63,101 nt of DNA from Pseudomonadota bacterium (GTDB lineage: Bacteria; Pseudomonadota; Alphaproteobacteria; Rhizobiales; Xanthobacteraceae). The position numbers and the translations under genes are program-made. Positions within the stretch are counted from its first letter, which is position 1; the number at the start of each line of letters is the position of its first letter. The stretch lies in the NCBI GenBank assembly GCA_018971625.1, contig JAGXAJ010000015.1:1-63101 (forward strand). The letters run 5' to 3'. The notes beneath the pieces were generated by a model, which saw nothing but the letters and a program-made list of their open reading frames with translations, had not been told where the DNA came from and searched no databases. Positions 26,743 to 35,215 of the stretch are shown piece by piece.

Positions 26743-27960
26743 ATGCCCGAAACGAGAGAACCCGCTAAAGCACCCGCGTCCCCGACAGCCCGTTACCGGC
26801 CGGAAACCCGGCTGGTGCATTCGGGTACCCTGCGGTCCGAATTCGGCGAAACCTCCGAAGGGGTTTTCCTCACCCAGGGCTATGTCTACGACAGCGCGGA
26901 ACAATGCGAGGCGCGGTTCAAAGGCGAAGACCCCGGCTACATTTATTCGCGTTATTCCAATCCGACGATCGGAATGTTCGAGCGCCGCATGATCGAACTC
27001 GAAGGCGCCGAAGCCGGCCGCTCGACCGCGACCGGCATGGCCGCCGTGACCACCGCGATGCTGGCGCCGCTGAAAGCCGGCGACCACGTGGTGGCGGCGA
27101 AAGCGATGTTCGGATCGTGCCGTTACGTGATCGAGGATCTGCTGCCGCGCTACGGCATTGAATCGACCCTGGTCGACGGCCTCGATCTCGATCAATGGCA
27201 AAAGGCGATGCGGCCCAATACCAGGAGCTGCTTCCTGGAGAGCCCGACCAATCCGACGCTCGACGTGCTCGACATCGGCGCCATCGCCGAGATCACGCAT
27301 CAGGCCGGCGCGCGGCTGATCGTCGACAACGTATTCGCGACGCCGATCTGGCAAAGCCCGCTCGCGCTCGGCGCCGATGTCGTGGTGTATTCCGCGACCA
27401 AGCATATCGATGGCCAGGGCCGCTGCCTGGGCGGAATGATCCTCGGCTCCGAAGCCTTCATCACCGAGCACCTGCATACCTTCCTGCGCCAGACCGGGCC
27501 TTCGCTGTCGCCGTTCAACGCCTGGGTGCTGCTGAAGGGACTCGAGACGCTGGCGCTGCGCGTCCGCGCCCAAACCGAAGCCGCCGCTGTCATCGCGGAC
27601 GTGCTGGCACGGCATCCGAAAATCTCGCGGCTGATCTATCCGGGCCGCGCCGATCATCCCCAGGCCGCAACCGTGAAGAAGCAGATGCGCGCCGGCTCCA
27701 CCCTGATCGGCTTCGAGATCAAGGGCGGCAAGGCCGCGGCGTTCCGCGTGCTCAACGCGCTGAAGATTGCCCGGATCTCCAACAATCTCGGCGACGCCAA
27801 GAGCATCGTCACCCATCCCGCGACCACCACGCATCAGCGGCTGACGCCGCAGGCGCGCGCCGAACTCGGCATCGGCGAGGGCTTCGTACGGCTATCGGTC
27901 GGGCTCGAGCACCGCGACGACCTGATCGAGGATCTGCATGCCGCGCTGGAGAAGGCGTGA
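26743..27960 (+). CDS. metZ: O-succinylhomoserine sulfhydrylase (Cys/Met metabolism PLP enzyme)
   Basis: The product is 405 residues. It makes homocysteine from an acylated homoserine and sulfide in methionine synthesis. The PLP Lys is in VYSATKHIDGQGR, the PLP Asp in RLIVDNVFATP, and the substrate/PLP phosphate region includes YSRYSNPT. Family members are distinguished by substrate, and MetZ is the usual alphaproteobacterial form. ATG 26743 has GGAGG seven bases upstream; a GTG at 26707 would overlap the terminator and is rejected. The SAM-II riboswitch and hairpins upstream make SAM-responsive control almost certain. Confidence 0.93.
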   Translation: MPETREPAKAPASPTARYRPETRLVHSGTLRSEFGETSEGVFLTQGYVYDSAEQCEARFKGEDPGYIYSRYSNPTIGMFERRMIELEGAEAGRSTATGMAAVTTAMLAPLKAGDHVVAAKAMFGSCRYVIEDLLPRYGIESTLVDGLDLDQWQKAMRPNTRSCFLESPTNPTLDVLDIGAIAEITHQAGARLIVDNVFATPIWQSPLALGADVVVYSATKHIDGQGRCLGGMILGSEAFITEHLHTFLRQTGPSLSPFNAWVLLKGLETLALRVRAQTEAAAVIADVLARHPKISRLIYPGRADHPQAATVKKQMRAGSTLIGFEIKGGKAAAFRVLNALKIARISNNLGDAKSIVTHPATTTHQRLTPQARAELGIGEGFVRLSVGLEHRDDLIEDLHAALEKA

Positions 27961-27983
27961 GTAATATAAGATAGCGAATAGGG

Positions 27984-28226
27984 TCAGGTATCACCTTTCT
28001 CGATCTTTTCGGCCTCTCTGAGAAGAGCTTGGGCCAATTCGCGAGCGACCTGCGGCGGAAAGAGCAATAGGGCGTATCCGGTCGCACCACCGGCGTGGGT
28101 GTCCTCATCGCGCCAGTACGAAATTTGCGCACTAACAAGCTTCCCTTCGTCGGTGTCCAGTTGGAACACGGTAGGCGAGCCCATCACGATGCCTTCGCCA
28201 TCAGGCATCAGTGGCTCCGTCGCCAT
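27984..28226 (-). CDS. Small hypothetical protein
   Basis: The product is 80 acidic residues. I do not recognise the family. The middle (FQLDTDEGKLVSAQISYWRD) and a C-terminal helix (QVARELAQALLREAEKIEKG) look like a compact globular protein. Its start overlaps the stop of the upstream 122-residue gene by 19 bases, which supports both as a real two-gene unit. It is convergent with metZ. Confidence 0.6.
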   Translation of the reverse strand: MATEPLMPDGEGIVMGSPTVFQLDTDEGKLVSAQISYWRDEDTHAGGATGYALLLFPPQVARELAQALLREAEKIEKGDT

Positions 28227-28576
28227 CCGGCCCAGATGATGTTGCTGGCGTCGGCTTGGTTACGGCAGAGGCTCCAACCATCGTAATAGCTCTTCCATCC
28301 CTTGATACGGATGAAACCGAGCGGGCCGGACAAGCGGGGGGCACCCTTAGGGATGAAGGCCAGAACGGACGTCGGGATGTAACCGATATTGGCGACCTTG
28401 TCGGCCTCTGGCCACTCCGGATTCAGTGGCAAGTCCTTGCTGGTTTCGTGCCTATTCCAAACCTCGACCCAGCGGTTATAGCTATCAATCCAGAACGTAA
28501 CATCATCCAAGCTCATCGGCTGATCACACGACATGTGGACGGGCGCAGTCGGTGCAAACACGGTCATAATTCCCAT
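28208..28576 (-). CDS. Hypothetical protein
   Basis: The product is 122 residues, Trp-rich (nine Trp), without signal peptide or membrane segment. I do not recognise it. PWKS-like features such as GFIRIKGWKSYYDGWSLCR suggest a folded soluble protein. It overlaps the downstream 80-residue gene. The base composition is lower in GC than the core genes around it. Confidence 0.55.
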   Translation of the reverse strand: MGIMTVFAPTAPVHMSCDQPMSLDDVTFWIDSYNRWVEVWNRHETSKDLPLNPEWPEADKVANIGYIPTSVLAFIPKGAPRLSGPLGFIRIKGWKSYYDGWSLCRNQADASNIIWAGWRRSH

Positions 28577-28657
28577 ACCTCGTTTTAACGATTCGGGGCT
28601 TGGAAATATAGCACACCCGCCCGCTGGATATATCGCCGTGCGAGACCGACGGCGGCC

Positions 28658-28840
28658 TCAGCCAACCACGACGAAAGCGATTCCGGCGCCGACCAGGCAG
28701 ATGGCGAAAAGTAAGTAGCCGAGCAACGCTTGTCGGTCACGAAAGTAGTTCGCCAATGCGAACGGCGCCAACTCGGCATAGGCGAACGACGCCACGAAAT
28801 AGGTCACTACGAAGGCGACGATCGCGGCCAGGTATTTCAT
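28658..28840 (-). CDS. Small membrane protein with two transmembrane segments
   Basis: The product is 60 residues. A hydrophobic stretch AAIVAFVVTYFVASFAYA is near the N-terminus and a second, LLGYLLFAICLVGAGIAFVV, ends the protein, with a short charged loop (NYFRDRQ) between. This is a two-helix inner-membrane hairpin. The function is unknown. Confidence 0.5.
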   Translation of the reverse strand: MKYLAAIVAFVVTYFVASFAYAELAPFALANYFRDRQALLGYLLFAICLVGAGIAFVVVG

Positions 28841-29030
28841 TTCTTGTCACCCCTTCTTTCGACATGCCAAGCATAAACCGAAGGCGACCGTCCCGTCGCC
28901 GCTGTTATACGGGACGAGCTTGTATGGCTGCGCAGGTTTTCCACCCCTTTCGCCAGCATGCTTAAGCCATCCGGTCGACTAGGGCTTTCAATTCTGACAT
29001 GGTCTCCCGCATACTCGTGAAGGTTCATCA

Positions 29031-29267
29031 ATGCCCGGAATGCGCGAATTGGCGATTCAAGCGATGGCAATGCGCAACACCAAAAAGACTCCTGAGGAAA
29101 TTCGTTCGTTCGTCTACAAGGGTGCCACCGCTTTAGCGACGGAGCAGCGAACCAGCATCACCGAAGTGAACGGCGAAAAAGGTTGGGAAATTCGGCTTGG
29201 CGGAAAGGTCGTCGCCTACAGCAAAGATCACGGCTATTCCTTTCACCGCTTCGGCGTTAGCCGCTAA
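29031..29267 (+). CDS. Small hypothetical protein
   Basis: The product is up to 78 residues with a plausible globular pattern (EEIRSFVYKGATALATEQ, then GWEIRLGGKVVAYSKD). I do not recognise it. ATG 29031 or ATG 29040 are possible starts. It belongs to a patch of small orphan genes with lower GC than the core genome. Confidence 0.45.
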   Translation: MPGMRELAIQAMAMRNTKKTPEEIRSFVYKGATALATEQRTSITEVNGEKGWEIRLGGKVVAYSKDHGYSFHRFGVSR

Positions 29268-29324
29268 ATTCACTGCCGGATAACGGGTGAAATTTGAAGA
29301 GCGCTCGCTATTTTGGGGAGAGAA

Positions 29325-29804
29325 GTGGAACGCTCTGATGTATCGTTCTGGCTTAGCATTGCGAGTTTCGCAACCTCGACAATCTTGGCGATCATCAAAG
29401 GTATCGAGTTCTACAATGCAAGCCGCGTATCCATTTCGGTGGACGCCAGCCTCACGAGTGACGAGGGGATAGGAAACACTCTCACACTCCTCAACCGATC
29501 AAGCACTCCAATCACCATTTCCTTCTACGAGTTGGCATGGGTCGAGAGCCGAAAACTGCTCGGTAAAATCCCTATCCCCTTCACGCGAAGGGTCACTTAT
29601 TCAGAAACGCCTCTTGATCCTGTAGATGGATGCCAAATCGCTTTGCTCCCGCATGCCACGCACTCACTCGGCTTCACAGACGAATATCATTTCGATTGGG
29701 GCGCCAGTCTAACGCAGGCCATATATTTGAAGATTTGGCTCGTTGGGGGACGATCCCCGATCTGGCGTCGGATCACTGGCCCCGGCCCACGGCGTCCCCG
29801 ATAG
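29325..29804 (+). CDS. Hypothetical protein with one N-terminal membrane helix
   Basis: The product is about 159 residues. One transmembrane segment (SFWLSIASFATSTILAIIKG) is followed by a beta-rich domain (VSISVDASL, NTLTLLNRSSTPITISFYEL). I do not recognise the family. Small proteins with one N-terminal helix and a beta domain occur near prophage and defence genes, but nothing here proves that role. GTG 29325 is chosen for the GGGGAG ahead of it; TTG 29313 is the longer option. Confidence 0.45.
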   Translation: MERSDVSFWLSIASFATSTILAIIKGIEFYNASRVSISVDASLTSDEGIGNTLTLLNRSSTPITISFYELAWVESRKLLGKIPIPFTRRVTYSETPLDPVDGCQIALLPHATHSLGFTDEYHFDWGASLTQAIYLKIWLVGGRSPIWRRITGPGPRRPR

Positions 29805-30062
29805 TACCCTGTCACTCATCTCTCAATTTGTAGGTCAGGGTGATGTGCTCGACTTGGCCGGCGAGCTCGTAGAGCAGCTCCAACACTTCCAACGTCTTCG
29901 AAGGAAATGGTCGAGAAGTCCGGTCTCGATCTGTGGGACACGACAACCAATGGTAAAGCTAGCATCCGGGTCATCGAGAGCGTGGCCGTCGTGGCACGAA
30001 TTCTCGAACGGCCGCTAGGCCTCAATTACTAGGGCGGTTTTGCTCCTGCGATCTAATATAAG
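29805..30062. other. Intergenic region with a possible gene fragment
   Basis: A 41-codon frame at 29907-30032 (plus strand) starts with ATG after AAGGAA and reads VEKSGLDLWDTTTNGKASIR, then a helical VIESVAVVARILERPLGLNY. It could be a very small gene or the tail of a lost one. Nothing else is supported. Confidence 0.3.
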
Positions 30063-30127
30063 AGTGCGAATAGAGAGTAGCGAATGGCGAATGGGGGATT
30101 CTTTTTCTATTCGCTATTCGCCACTCG
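30063..30127. repeat. GCGAATGGCGAAT-type palindromic repeat, copy 1
   Basis: Imperfect inverted repeat GAGTAGCGAATGGCGAAT / ATTCGCTATTCGCCACTC around an AT-rich loop, directly after the stop of the SGNH gene. A second copy with a perfect stem occurs at 51540-51575. It could also end transcription from the minus strand. Confidence 0.65.
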
Positions 30128-30133
30128 TCCTCC

Positions 30134-31153
30134 TCACATCGGCCGATAGGTCTGCACCTGCGCCGGCACGTTGACGCCAAGCTTGATCTGGCCCACCGAC
30201 TTGATGATGTCGTCGCCGAGCAACTGGGCGAAGCAGGCATAGCCCCAATCGTTCATGTGCAGGCCGTCGGCAATGACAAAGCTGTTGATCGGCAGGTCCT
30301 GCCGGTCATGCCATTCGCGCATCACTTCGAAGCGCGGGAAAATGCCGACATGGCGGAGTTCGGCGACCCTGCCGAGCAGCTTCACCATCCGGTGCGCGCT
30401 CTCGCCGTGCTCGGTCACCCGGGGGGAATATTGCGGATCGACCAGCACGAGATCGGCGCCGGCCGCCTGAATGCGCGCGACGCCCTCCTCCACCAGCTTG
30501 GCGGTTTCCGCCGGATCGAGATTGCGCAGCACGGCATTGGTGCCGACCTGCCAGATCACCAGGTCCGGCTTGGCATCGATTACCGAGGTTTGCAGCCGCT
30601 TCATCATTTCGGGCACGTCCTCGCCGCCGACGCCGTGATTGAGGACGGTGATGTCGGCACCCGGATAGTGCCGGCGCAACTGCGCCGCCAGACGGTTCGG
30701 ATAGGTGAATTCAGGCGACGACGAGCCCCAGCCTTGCGTCGACGAAGATCCGAACGCCACGATGACCACAGGCCGACCGGCCGCGAGCTTGCCCGCCACA
30801 TGCGGCAACGATCCCATCGATTTCGCGCCACCTTTGGGCGGCAGGCAAGGCACCCGGCTGAAAATATCGCTGGCCGATTTCGCCACTTGCTTGACCTTTT
30901 CGATCGCGCGCGTGGTCAGACTCTTCTGCTGCGCCGGATTGGCCTGATCAAGTGAGGGCGCAGGGCCCGCGGCGCCGGCCTGGGCTGCCGGCGCGTTCGC
31001 CGCATTCGACCCGGGCGCGCCGCCAGACACCGCCGGCTGCTGCGCGGCTTGCGCCCGCGCGGGCAGCACTATCACCGGCGCCAGCAGCATCAGCGCTGCG
31101 ACGGCAGCCGCGGCAGGCAATACTGTTTGCGAAAAAGGGCGGTCGAAACTCAT
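30134..31153 (-). CDS. Periplasmic SGNH/GDSL-type hydrolase
   Basis: The product is about 339 residues. A signal peptide (VLPAAAAVAALMLLAP to PARAQA) is followed by an Ala/Pro/Gln-rich linker and the SGNH domain. Block I is VVIVAFGSSSTQGWG (Ser nucleophile in GSSST), block II is NHGVGGED, block III is QVGTNAV and block V is DGLHMNDWGY, so the Ser, Gly, Asn and His residues are all present. It is the third gene of an opgC-SGNH-SGNH set, so acyl-group removal or transfer on periplasmic glucans is a reasonable inference. ATG 31153 starts the signal peptide; the longer frame adds an unlikely N-terminus. Confidence 0.82.
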   Translation of the reverse strand: MSFDRPFSQTVLPAAAAVAALMLLAPVIVLPARAQAAQQPAVSGGAPGSNAANAPAAQAGAAGPAPSLDQANPAQQKSLTTRAIEKVKQVAKSASDIFSRVPCLPPKGGAKSMGSLPHVAGKLAAGRPVVIVAFGSSSTQGWGSSSPEFTYPNRLAAQLRRHYPGADITVLNHGVGGEDVPEMMKRLQTSVIDAKPDLVIWQVGTNAVLRNLDPAETAKLVEEGVARIQAAGADLVLVDPQYSPRVTEHGESAHRMVKLLGRVAELRHVGIFPRFEVMREWHDRQDLPINSFVIADGLHMNDWGYACFAQLLGDDIIKSVGQIKLGVNVPAQVQTYRPM

Positions 31154-31191
31154 CAAGGACTGGTTCTGTTGATCCCGGCTCAAACCCGCCT

Positions 31192-31950
31192 TTAGTTCTG
31201 TTGGGTCGCCTCGAGGTGCGCGGCGTCGATCACGAATTTCGACAGTGCACGGCCAAGGCAATCGTGAACGCGCTTGACAAGGTCGAGACCAGGCGAGGCG
31301 CTGAAAAAATCAAAATCTCCCGAGTCATTCCACTGCTGCATGATCGCGAACCTGTCGAACAACGGAACATCGTACTGCTGCGCCACCACCCGCAGATTAT
31401 CCAGGTAGGGTGGCGCGGAAATGACCGACTCCGTGCGTGGGCTATATTGCAGGTTGATCAAGATCACGTCGGTTCCTGCCTTCTGCAGCGTGGCGACACC
31501 CTCATCGACCGCCGCGCGAAAATCCTCAGGATCGACGGAGCGCATAGCATCGACGGTGCCGGTCTGCCAGATAACCAAAGTAGGCCTTTTATCCTGCAAA
31601 AGCTTAACGAAGCCGGCGGCCACTTCGGCGGCGGTTTTCTTGATCTGCAATTCTACGGATACGTTGACCGTGACCGATGATAGCCTCTCTTTCAGGTAGG
31701 CCAGCAGGCGCGCCGGGTAGGCGTTCGCTTCCGCCGAAGGGATGGTTGAGGAGCGGCTCCCCGCCACCACGATATTCAACGAATGGGCATCCTTGACGGC
31801 CTGCGTGACCTTGGGAAGCGGGCTGTCGCTGGCCAGCAGAGAGGCTGCAACCTCGCAAGCCTGGGGGGTTTCCTCGGCAAACGCCGCGGCAGCCGTGCAA
31901 AGACCCGCCAGCAGTGCTAATCCCAGGATGGCTCCCGAGCTGGATCTCAT
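31192..31950 (-). CDS. Second periplasmic SGNH-like protein, partly degenerate
   Basis: The product is 252 residues with a clear signal peptide (ILGLALLAGLCTAAAAFA). It aligns in layout with the downstream SGNH protein: NIVVAGSRSST for block I, IWQTGTVDAM for block III and INLQYSP. However, the NHGVGG region and the DxLH motif near the C-terminus are not conserved (LDLVKRVHDC instead). It may be inactive or use a different set of residues, perhaps as a partner of its neighbour. It overlaps opgC by ATGA, so the two are co-translated. Confidence 0.7.
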   Translation of the reverse strand: MRSSSGAILGLALLAGLCTAAAAFAEETPQACEVAASLLASDSPLPKVTQAVKDAHSLNIVVAGSRSSTIPSAEANAYPARLLAYLKERLSSVTVNVSVELQIKKTAAEVAAGFVKLLQDKRPTLVIWQTGTVDAMRSVDPEDFRAAVDEGVATLQKAGTDVILINLQYSPRTESVISAPPYLDNLRVVAQQYDVPLFDRFAIMQQWNDSGDFDFFSASPGLDLVKRVHDCLGRALSKFVIDAAHLEATQQN

Positions 31951-33203
31951 AAGCTTCCCCCCGCCAGATCCGCGTTGCCGATGGTGCCTTTTGTTCGCGC
32001 ACTTTTATCGGCGGAATGCTTATACCACGAAATCAACCACGCGGCTCCCGACATGATGAGAATCCCGGCCCCGCTGACGAAGGCATGCAGCACGGTATGG
32101 AACACGGCGCCGCCGGCGACCTCGGCCAGCACGAAGTGCCCGGCAAATGCCAGGAACACGCCGATGCAGAAAATTTCCAGCGAATGCTGCCCGCACAGGA
32201 TCAGCGGCCGCAGCCACGGTGATTTCAGTCCGGGCCAATCCTTGCGCAGGAAGCGCACGGTCACGGCCGCCAGCGCCAGGAAATGGGCGAACCTCAACAC
32301 GTCCAGGTCGGTCTTGCTGATCGGATACATCCATTGCTCAAGCCAGCGCGGCAGCCAGTTGTTCATTAGCGTGATGTTCCAGGTAAGGGTGACGTAGAAT
32401 GCCGCAAGCAGATAGGCGAGCGAGAGCCACAAGGTGATCCGCGACGACAGGATCCGCGACATGCGCTGGGCGCCGCCTTGCGCACACCAGGCGCCGAACA
32501 CGAACAGCAATTGCCAGGCGAACGGATTGAAAGCCCAGACCCCGCTCGGATAGGCCGACAGATGCAGATCGTATTGCAAGGTGATGGCATAGAGCAGCAC
32601 GGACAGCGCCAGCGTGATGTCGGCCTTCCATCGCATCAGCAGCAGGATCAGTGGCAGGAACAGCATCAGCACGATGTAGAGCGGCAGCACGTCCATGTTG
32701 ACGGGGCGAAATCGCAGCAAGAGCGCCTGTACGATGGTGATATCCGGCTGTTTGAGAAAATCCAGGATGCCCATTTCCTCGGTGTAGAGAGGATTGTCGA
32801 AACTGGTGGCGACGTAGGAGATTTCGGCAAGGAAGATCGTGAACAGGAACACATGCGCGACATAGATCTGCCAGGCCCGCCGCAGGATCCGCGCGGTCGC
32901 CACCACGAAGCCGGCATCCCGCATCGCGCGGCCGTAGACGAATGCGGCGGTGTAGCCGGAAATGAAGATGAAGATTTCGGTGGCGTCACTGAAACCATAA
33001 TTGCGGATCGTGAGCCATGTCAAAAGATTGGCCGGCAAGTGATCGACGTAGATCAGCCACAGCGCCAGCCCACGAAATAGATCGAGCCGCAATTCGCGCC
33101 CGCTGACCGGCGCGGACGACACCGTCGGCACAAGGCCGATCGGCAACGGTGCAGCGTTGTCCGCAAGTGTTGGTCCGGCAATTCGATCGGCAACGGACGT
33201 CAT
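31947..33203 (-). CDS. opgC: OpgC-type membrane acyltransferase
   Basis: The product is about 418 residues with around ten transmembrane helices. The N-terminal ELRLDLFRGLALWLIYVDHL is the hallmark of the OpgC family, which adds succinyl or other acyl groups to osmoregulated periplasmic glucans. FSDATEIFIFISGYTAAFVY follows. ATG 33203 gives the usual N-terminus; the frame is open further upstream. Two SGNH proteins follow, the first overlapping by four bases, so the three probably form one periplasmic glucan-modifying unit. Confidence 0.85.
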   Translation of the reverse strand: MTSVADRIAGPTLADNAAPLPIGLVPTVSSAPVSGRELRLDLFRGLALWLIYVDHLPANLLTWLTIRNYGFSDATEIFIFISGYTAAFVYGRAMRDAGFVVATARILRRAWQIYVAHVFLFTIFLAEISYVATSFDNPLYTEEMGILDFLKQPDITIVQALLLRFRPVNMDVLPLYIVLMLFLPLILLLMRWKADITLALSVLLYAITLQYDLHLSAYPSGVWAFNPFAWQLLFVFGAWCAQGGAQRMSRILSSRITLWLSLAYLLAAFYVTLTWNITLMNNWLPRWLEQWMYPISKTDLDVLRFAHFLALAAVTVRFLRKDWPGLKSPWLRPLILCGQHSLEIFCIGVFLAFAGHFVLAEVAGGAVFHTVLHAFVSGAGILIMSGAAWLISWYKHSADKSARTKGTIGNADLAGGSL

Positions 33204-33460
33204 CTGGGACCGTCGGGAATGGAGTGGCTTTGCGCTTGCGGGGCGCAAAATGACCGGCTGAGAGTACCGCCGCCGGGATCGCAAGCCAAGTTGCAACGCT
33301 TCAGATGCAAGGCCTCAGGCACTGACCAAGCTCTTGGGCCAGAACTATGGTCAAACCACGATTGTTGATCGCGGCAAGTTGCCATCCTTGCATGAAGGCG
33401 GTTGGTTCCGTCCGAAGTTTTCGGTATGATGACGCCCAATTTCTCGAAAGTTTGCAGCAC

Positions 33461-33853
33461 ATGTACCGAGCCGTGACCCGCCAGATTGAAGTGACCGTCG
33501 AGCCGAATTTCATGCCTGAACGTTCCTCGATCGAACGATCCCAGTATTTCTGGTCCTACACCATCGTCATTACCAATTCCGGCCCCGAGACCGTGCAGTT
33601 GCGAACACGGCACTGGATCATTACCGACGCCTCGGGCCGCAAGCAGGAAATCCACGGCGAAGGTGTGGTCGGCGAACGGCCGGTGCTTGAGCCGGGCGAA
33701 CGCTTCGAATACACCAGTGGCGTGCCGCTGCCGACCGCCTCGGGTTTCATGACCGGCCGTTATCAGATGGTCACCTCACGCGGCGAGCAGTTCGAAATCG
33801 ATGTGCCGACCTTTTCGCTCGACAGCCCTGACTGCAAGCGGGTGTTGAATTAG
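33461..33853 (+). CDS. apaG: ApaG domain protein
   Basis: The product is 130 residues, the normal ApaG length. MYRAVTRQIEVTVEPNF, YTIVITNSGPETVQLRTRHW and VLEPGERFEYTSGVPLPT are characteristic of the immunoglobulin-like ApaG fold. The biochemical role is not settled. ATG 33461 is chosen over an upstream frame that would add 38 uncharacteristic residues. It is divergent from opgC. Confidence 0.93.
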   Translation: MYRAVTRQIEVTVEPNFMPERSSIERSQYFWSYTIVITNSGPETVQLRTRHWIITDASGRKQEIHGEGVVGERPVLEPGERFEYTSGVPLPTASGFMTGRYQMVTSRGEQFEIDVPTFSLDSPDCKRVLN

Positions 33854-33922
33854 GCGGGCCGGCATTGCGAGGAGCAACGCGACGAAGCAATCCAGTGCCT
33901 TACGTGCGGCCAATCCTCCCGT

Positions 33923-34023
33923 CGTCATGCCCCGCGAAAGCGGGGCATCCCGTATGCCGCGGCTTTCATGTTGAACACGGACGCTCTGGAATACTGGATC
34001 ATCCGCTTTCGCGGATGATGACA
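33923..34023. repeat. Intergenic palindrome pair (GTCATGCCCCGCG type)
   Basis: Two short perfect hairpins, ATGCCCCG/CGGGGCAT and TCATCCGC/GCGGATGA, are spaced about 50 bases apart. A unit of the same plan is at 39232-39352. Such units are common between genes in Bradyrhizobium and could help end transcription between the convergent apaG and hslO. Confidence 0.7.
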
Positions 34024-34055
34024 GTGGAGTGTCGTGGGAGGGCGAGCGGAAGCCG

Positions 34056-35060
34056 CTACTCTACGCCGGCCTCAGCCGGAGTGAATTCGTAAACCGACGA
34101 GCAGAACTCGCAGGTGACGACCACCTTACCATCCTTCACCATGTCGGCGCGGTCGGCCGGCGCGAAGCTTTTCAGCATCGAGGACACCGCCTCGCGCGAG
34201 CAGGAGCATTGCGCGCGCAGCCGCTGCGGCGAAAACACCCGCACGCCGCGCTCATGGAACAGACGATAGAGCAGCCGCTCGCCGGACAGATCCGGATCGA
34301 TCAGTTCGACATCCTCGACCGTGGAGATCAGCGACTGGCCCTCGACCCAGGCGTCGTCTTCGACAACCGCATGCGTGGCGACGCCTTCGGGTGCATCGCC
34401 ATGATGCAGATCGGCCTGCCGCGCGCGCTCCGGCGCCTTCGGCAGAAATTGCAGCAGCATGCCGCCGGCGCGCCAGCGATGCTTCGGACCGCCACCGCCG
34501 CCGCGCCATTCCTCGCCGACCGCGATCCGCACCCGGGTCGGAATTTGTTCCGAGCGCAGGAAATATTCATGGGCGGCGTCTTCCAGGCTGCCACCCTCGA
34601 GCGCCACCATCCCCTGATAGCGGCTCATATCGGGGCCCTGATCGATGGTCATCGCCAAATGGCCCTTGCCGAGCAGCGCACCGGAATCCTGCCCCGGTTT
34701 CAGCTGCGCGGCGTCGTAGCGCGCATAGGCGCGCAAGCGATCCGGCGCCTGGAAGTCCACGATCAGAAACGACACCGGGCCGTCAGTCCGGGTCTGCAGG
34801 ATGAAGCGACCATCGAATTTCAGTGACGAGCCGAGCAGCGTGGTGAGCACGATGGCTTCCCCGAGCAGCTTGCCCACGGCTGCGGGATAATCGTGCTTGG
34901 ACAAGATGTCGTCGAGCGCGGGGCCAAGCCGGGTCAGCCGGCCGCGCAAATCAAGCGCGCCAACCTCAAACGGCAGCGCCGCATCATCGACCGGAACGGA
35001 AGACGGCGCGCGGATCGGCGGATCGGCGGAAATTCTGATGTCGGGGGATTGCGAAGTCAT
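34056..35060 (-). CDS. hslO: Hsp33 redox-regulated chaperone
   Basis: The product is 334 residues. The zinc-binding switch at the C-terminus is complete: Cys285 and Cys287 (QCSCSRE) and Cys317 and Cys320 (VTCEFCSS). Under oxidation these cysteines form disulfides and release zinc, turning on holdase activity in the cytosol. The core has LLGEAIVLTTLLGSSLKF and the repeated Gly-rich YQGMVALEG segment. It is a little longer than the E. coli protein owing to an N-terminal extension. It is convergent with apaG. Confidence 0.95.
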   Translation of the reverse strand: MTSQSPDIRISADPPIRAPSSVPVDDAALPFEVGALDLRGRLTRLGPALDDILSKHDYPAAVGKLLGEAIVLTTLLGSSLKFDGRFILQTRTDGPVSFLIVDFQAPDRLRAYARYDAAQLKPGQDSGALLGKGHLAMTIDQGPDMSRYQGMVALEGGSLEDAAHEYFLRSEQIPTRVRIAVGEEWRGGGGGPKHRWRAGGMLLQFLPKAPERARQADLHHGDAPEGVATHAVVEDDAWVEGQSLISTVEDVELIDPDLSGERLLYRLFHERGVRVFSPQRLRAQCSCSREAVSSMLKSFAPADRADMVKDGKVVVTCEFCSSVYEFTPAEAGVE

Positions 35061-35215
35061 GGCGCCTTATCTGGGGTCGGCGGCCGCAAAACGAAAGGGC
35101 TTTCGACCCTCTCCATCACGCCTTTGAATTGCTGACGACTTGGTCGGGCCGGAACCTCAAACATCGTCGGCACAGATTTGCGGGCCGATAACGGGTATCA
35201 GCCGCCAAGCAGTCT

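Noticed and set aside
26467..27834. Long minus-strand open frame extending the deaminase gene to about 851 codons
   Set aside because: The extension is exactly antisense to metZ and the riboswitch. It reads low-complexity Gly/Arg/His-rich sequence and does not fit the Dcd family.
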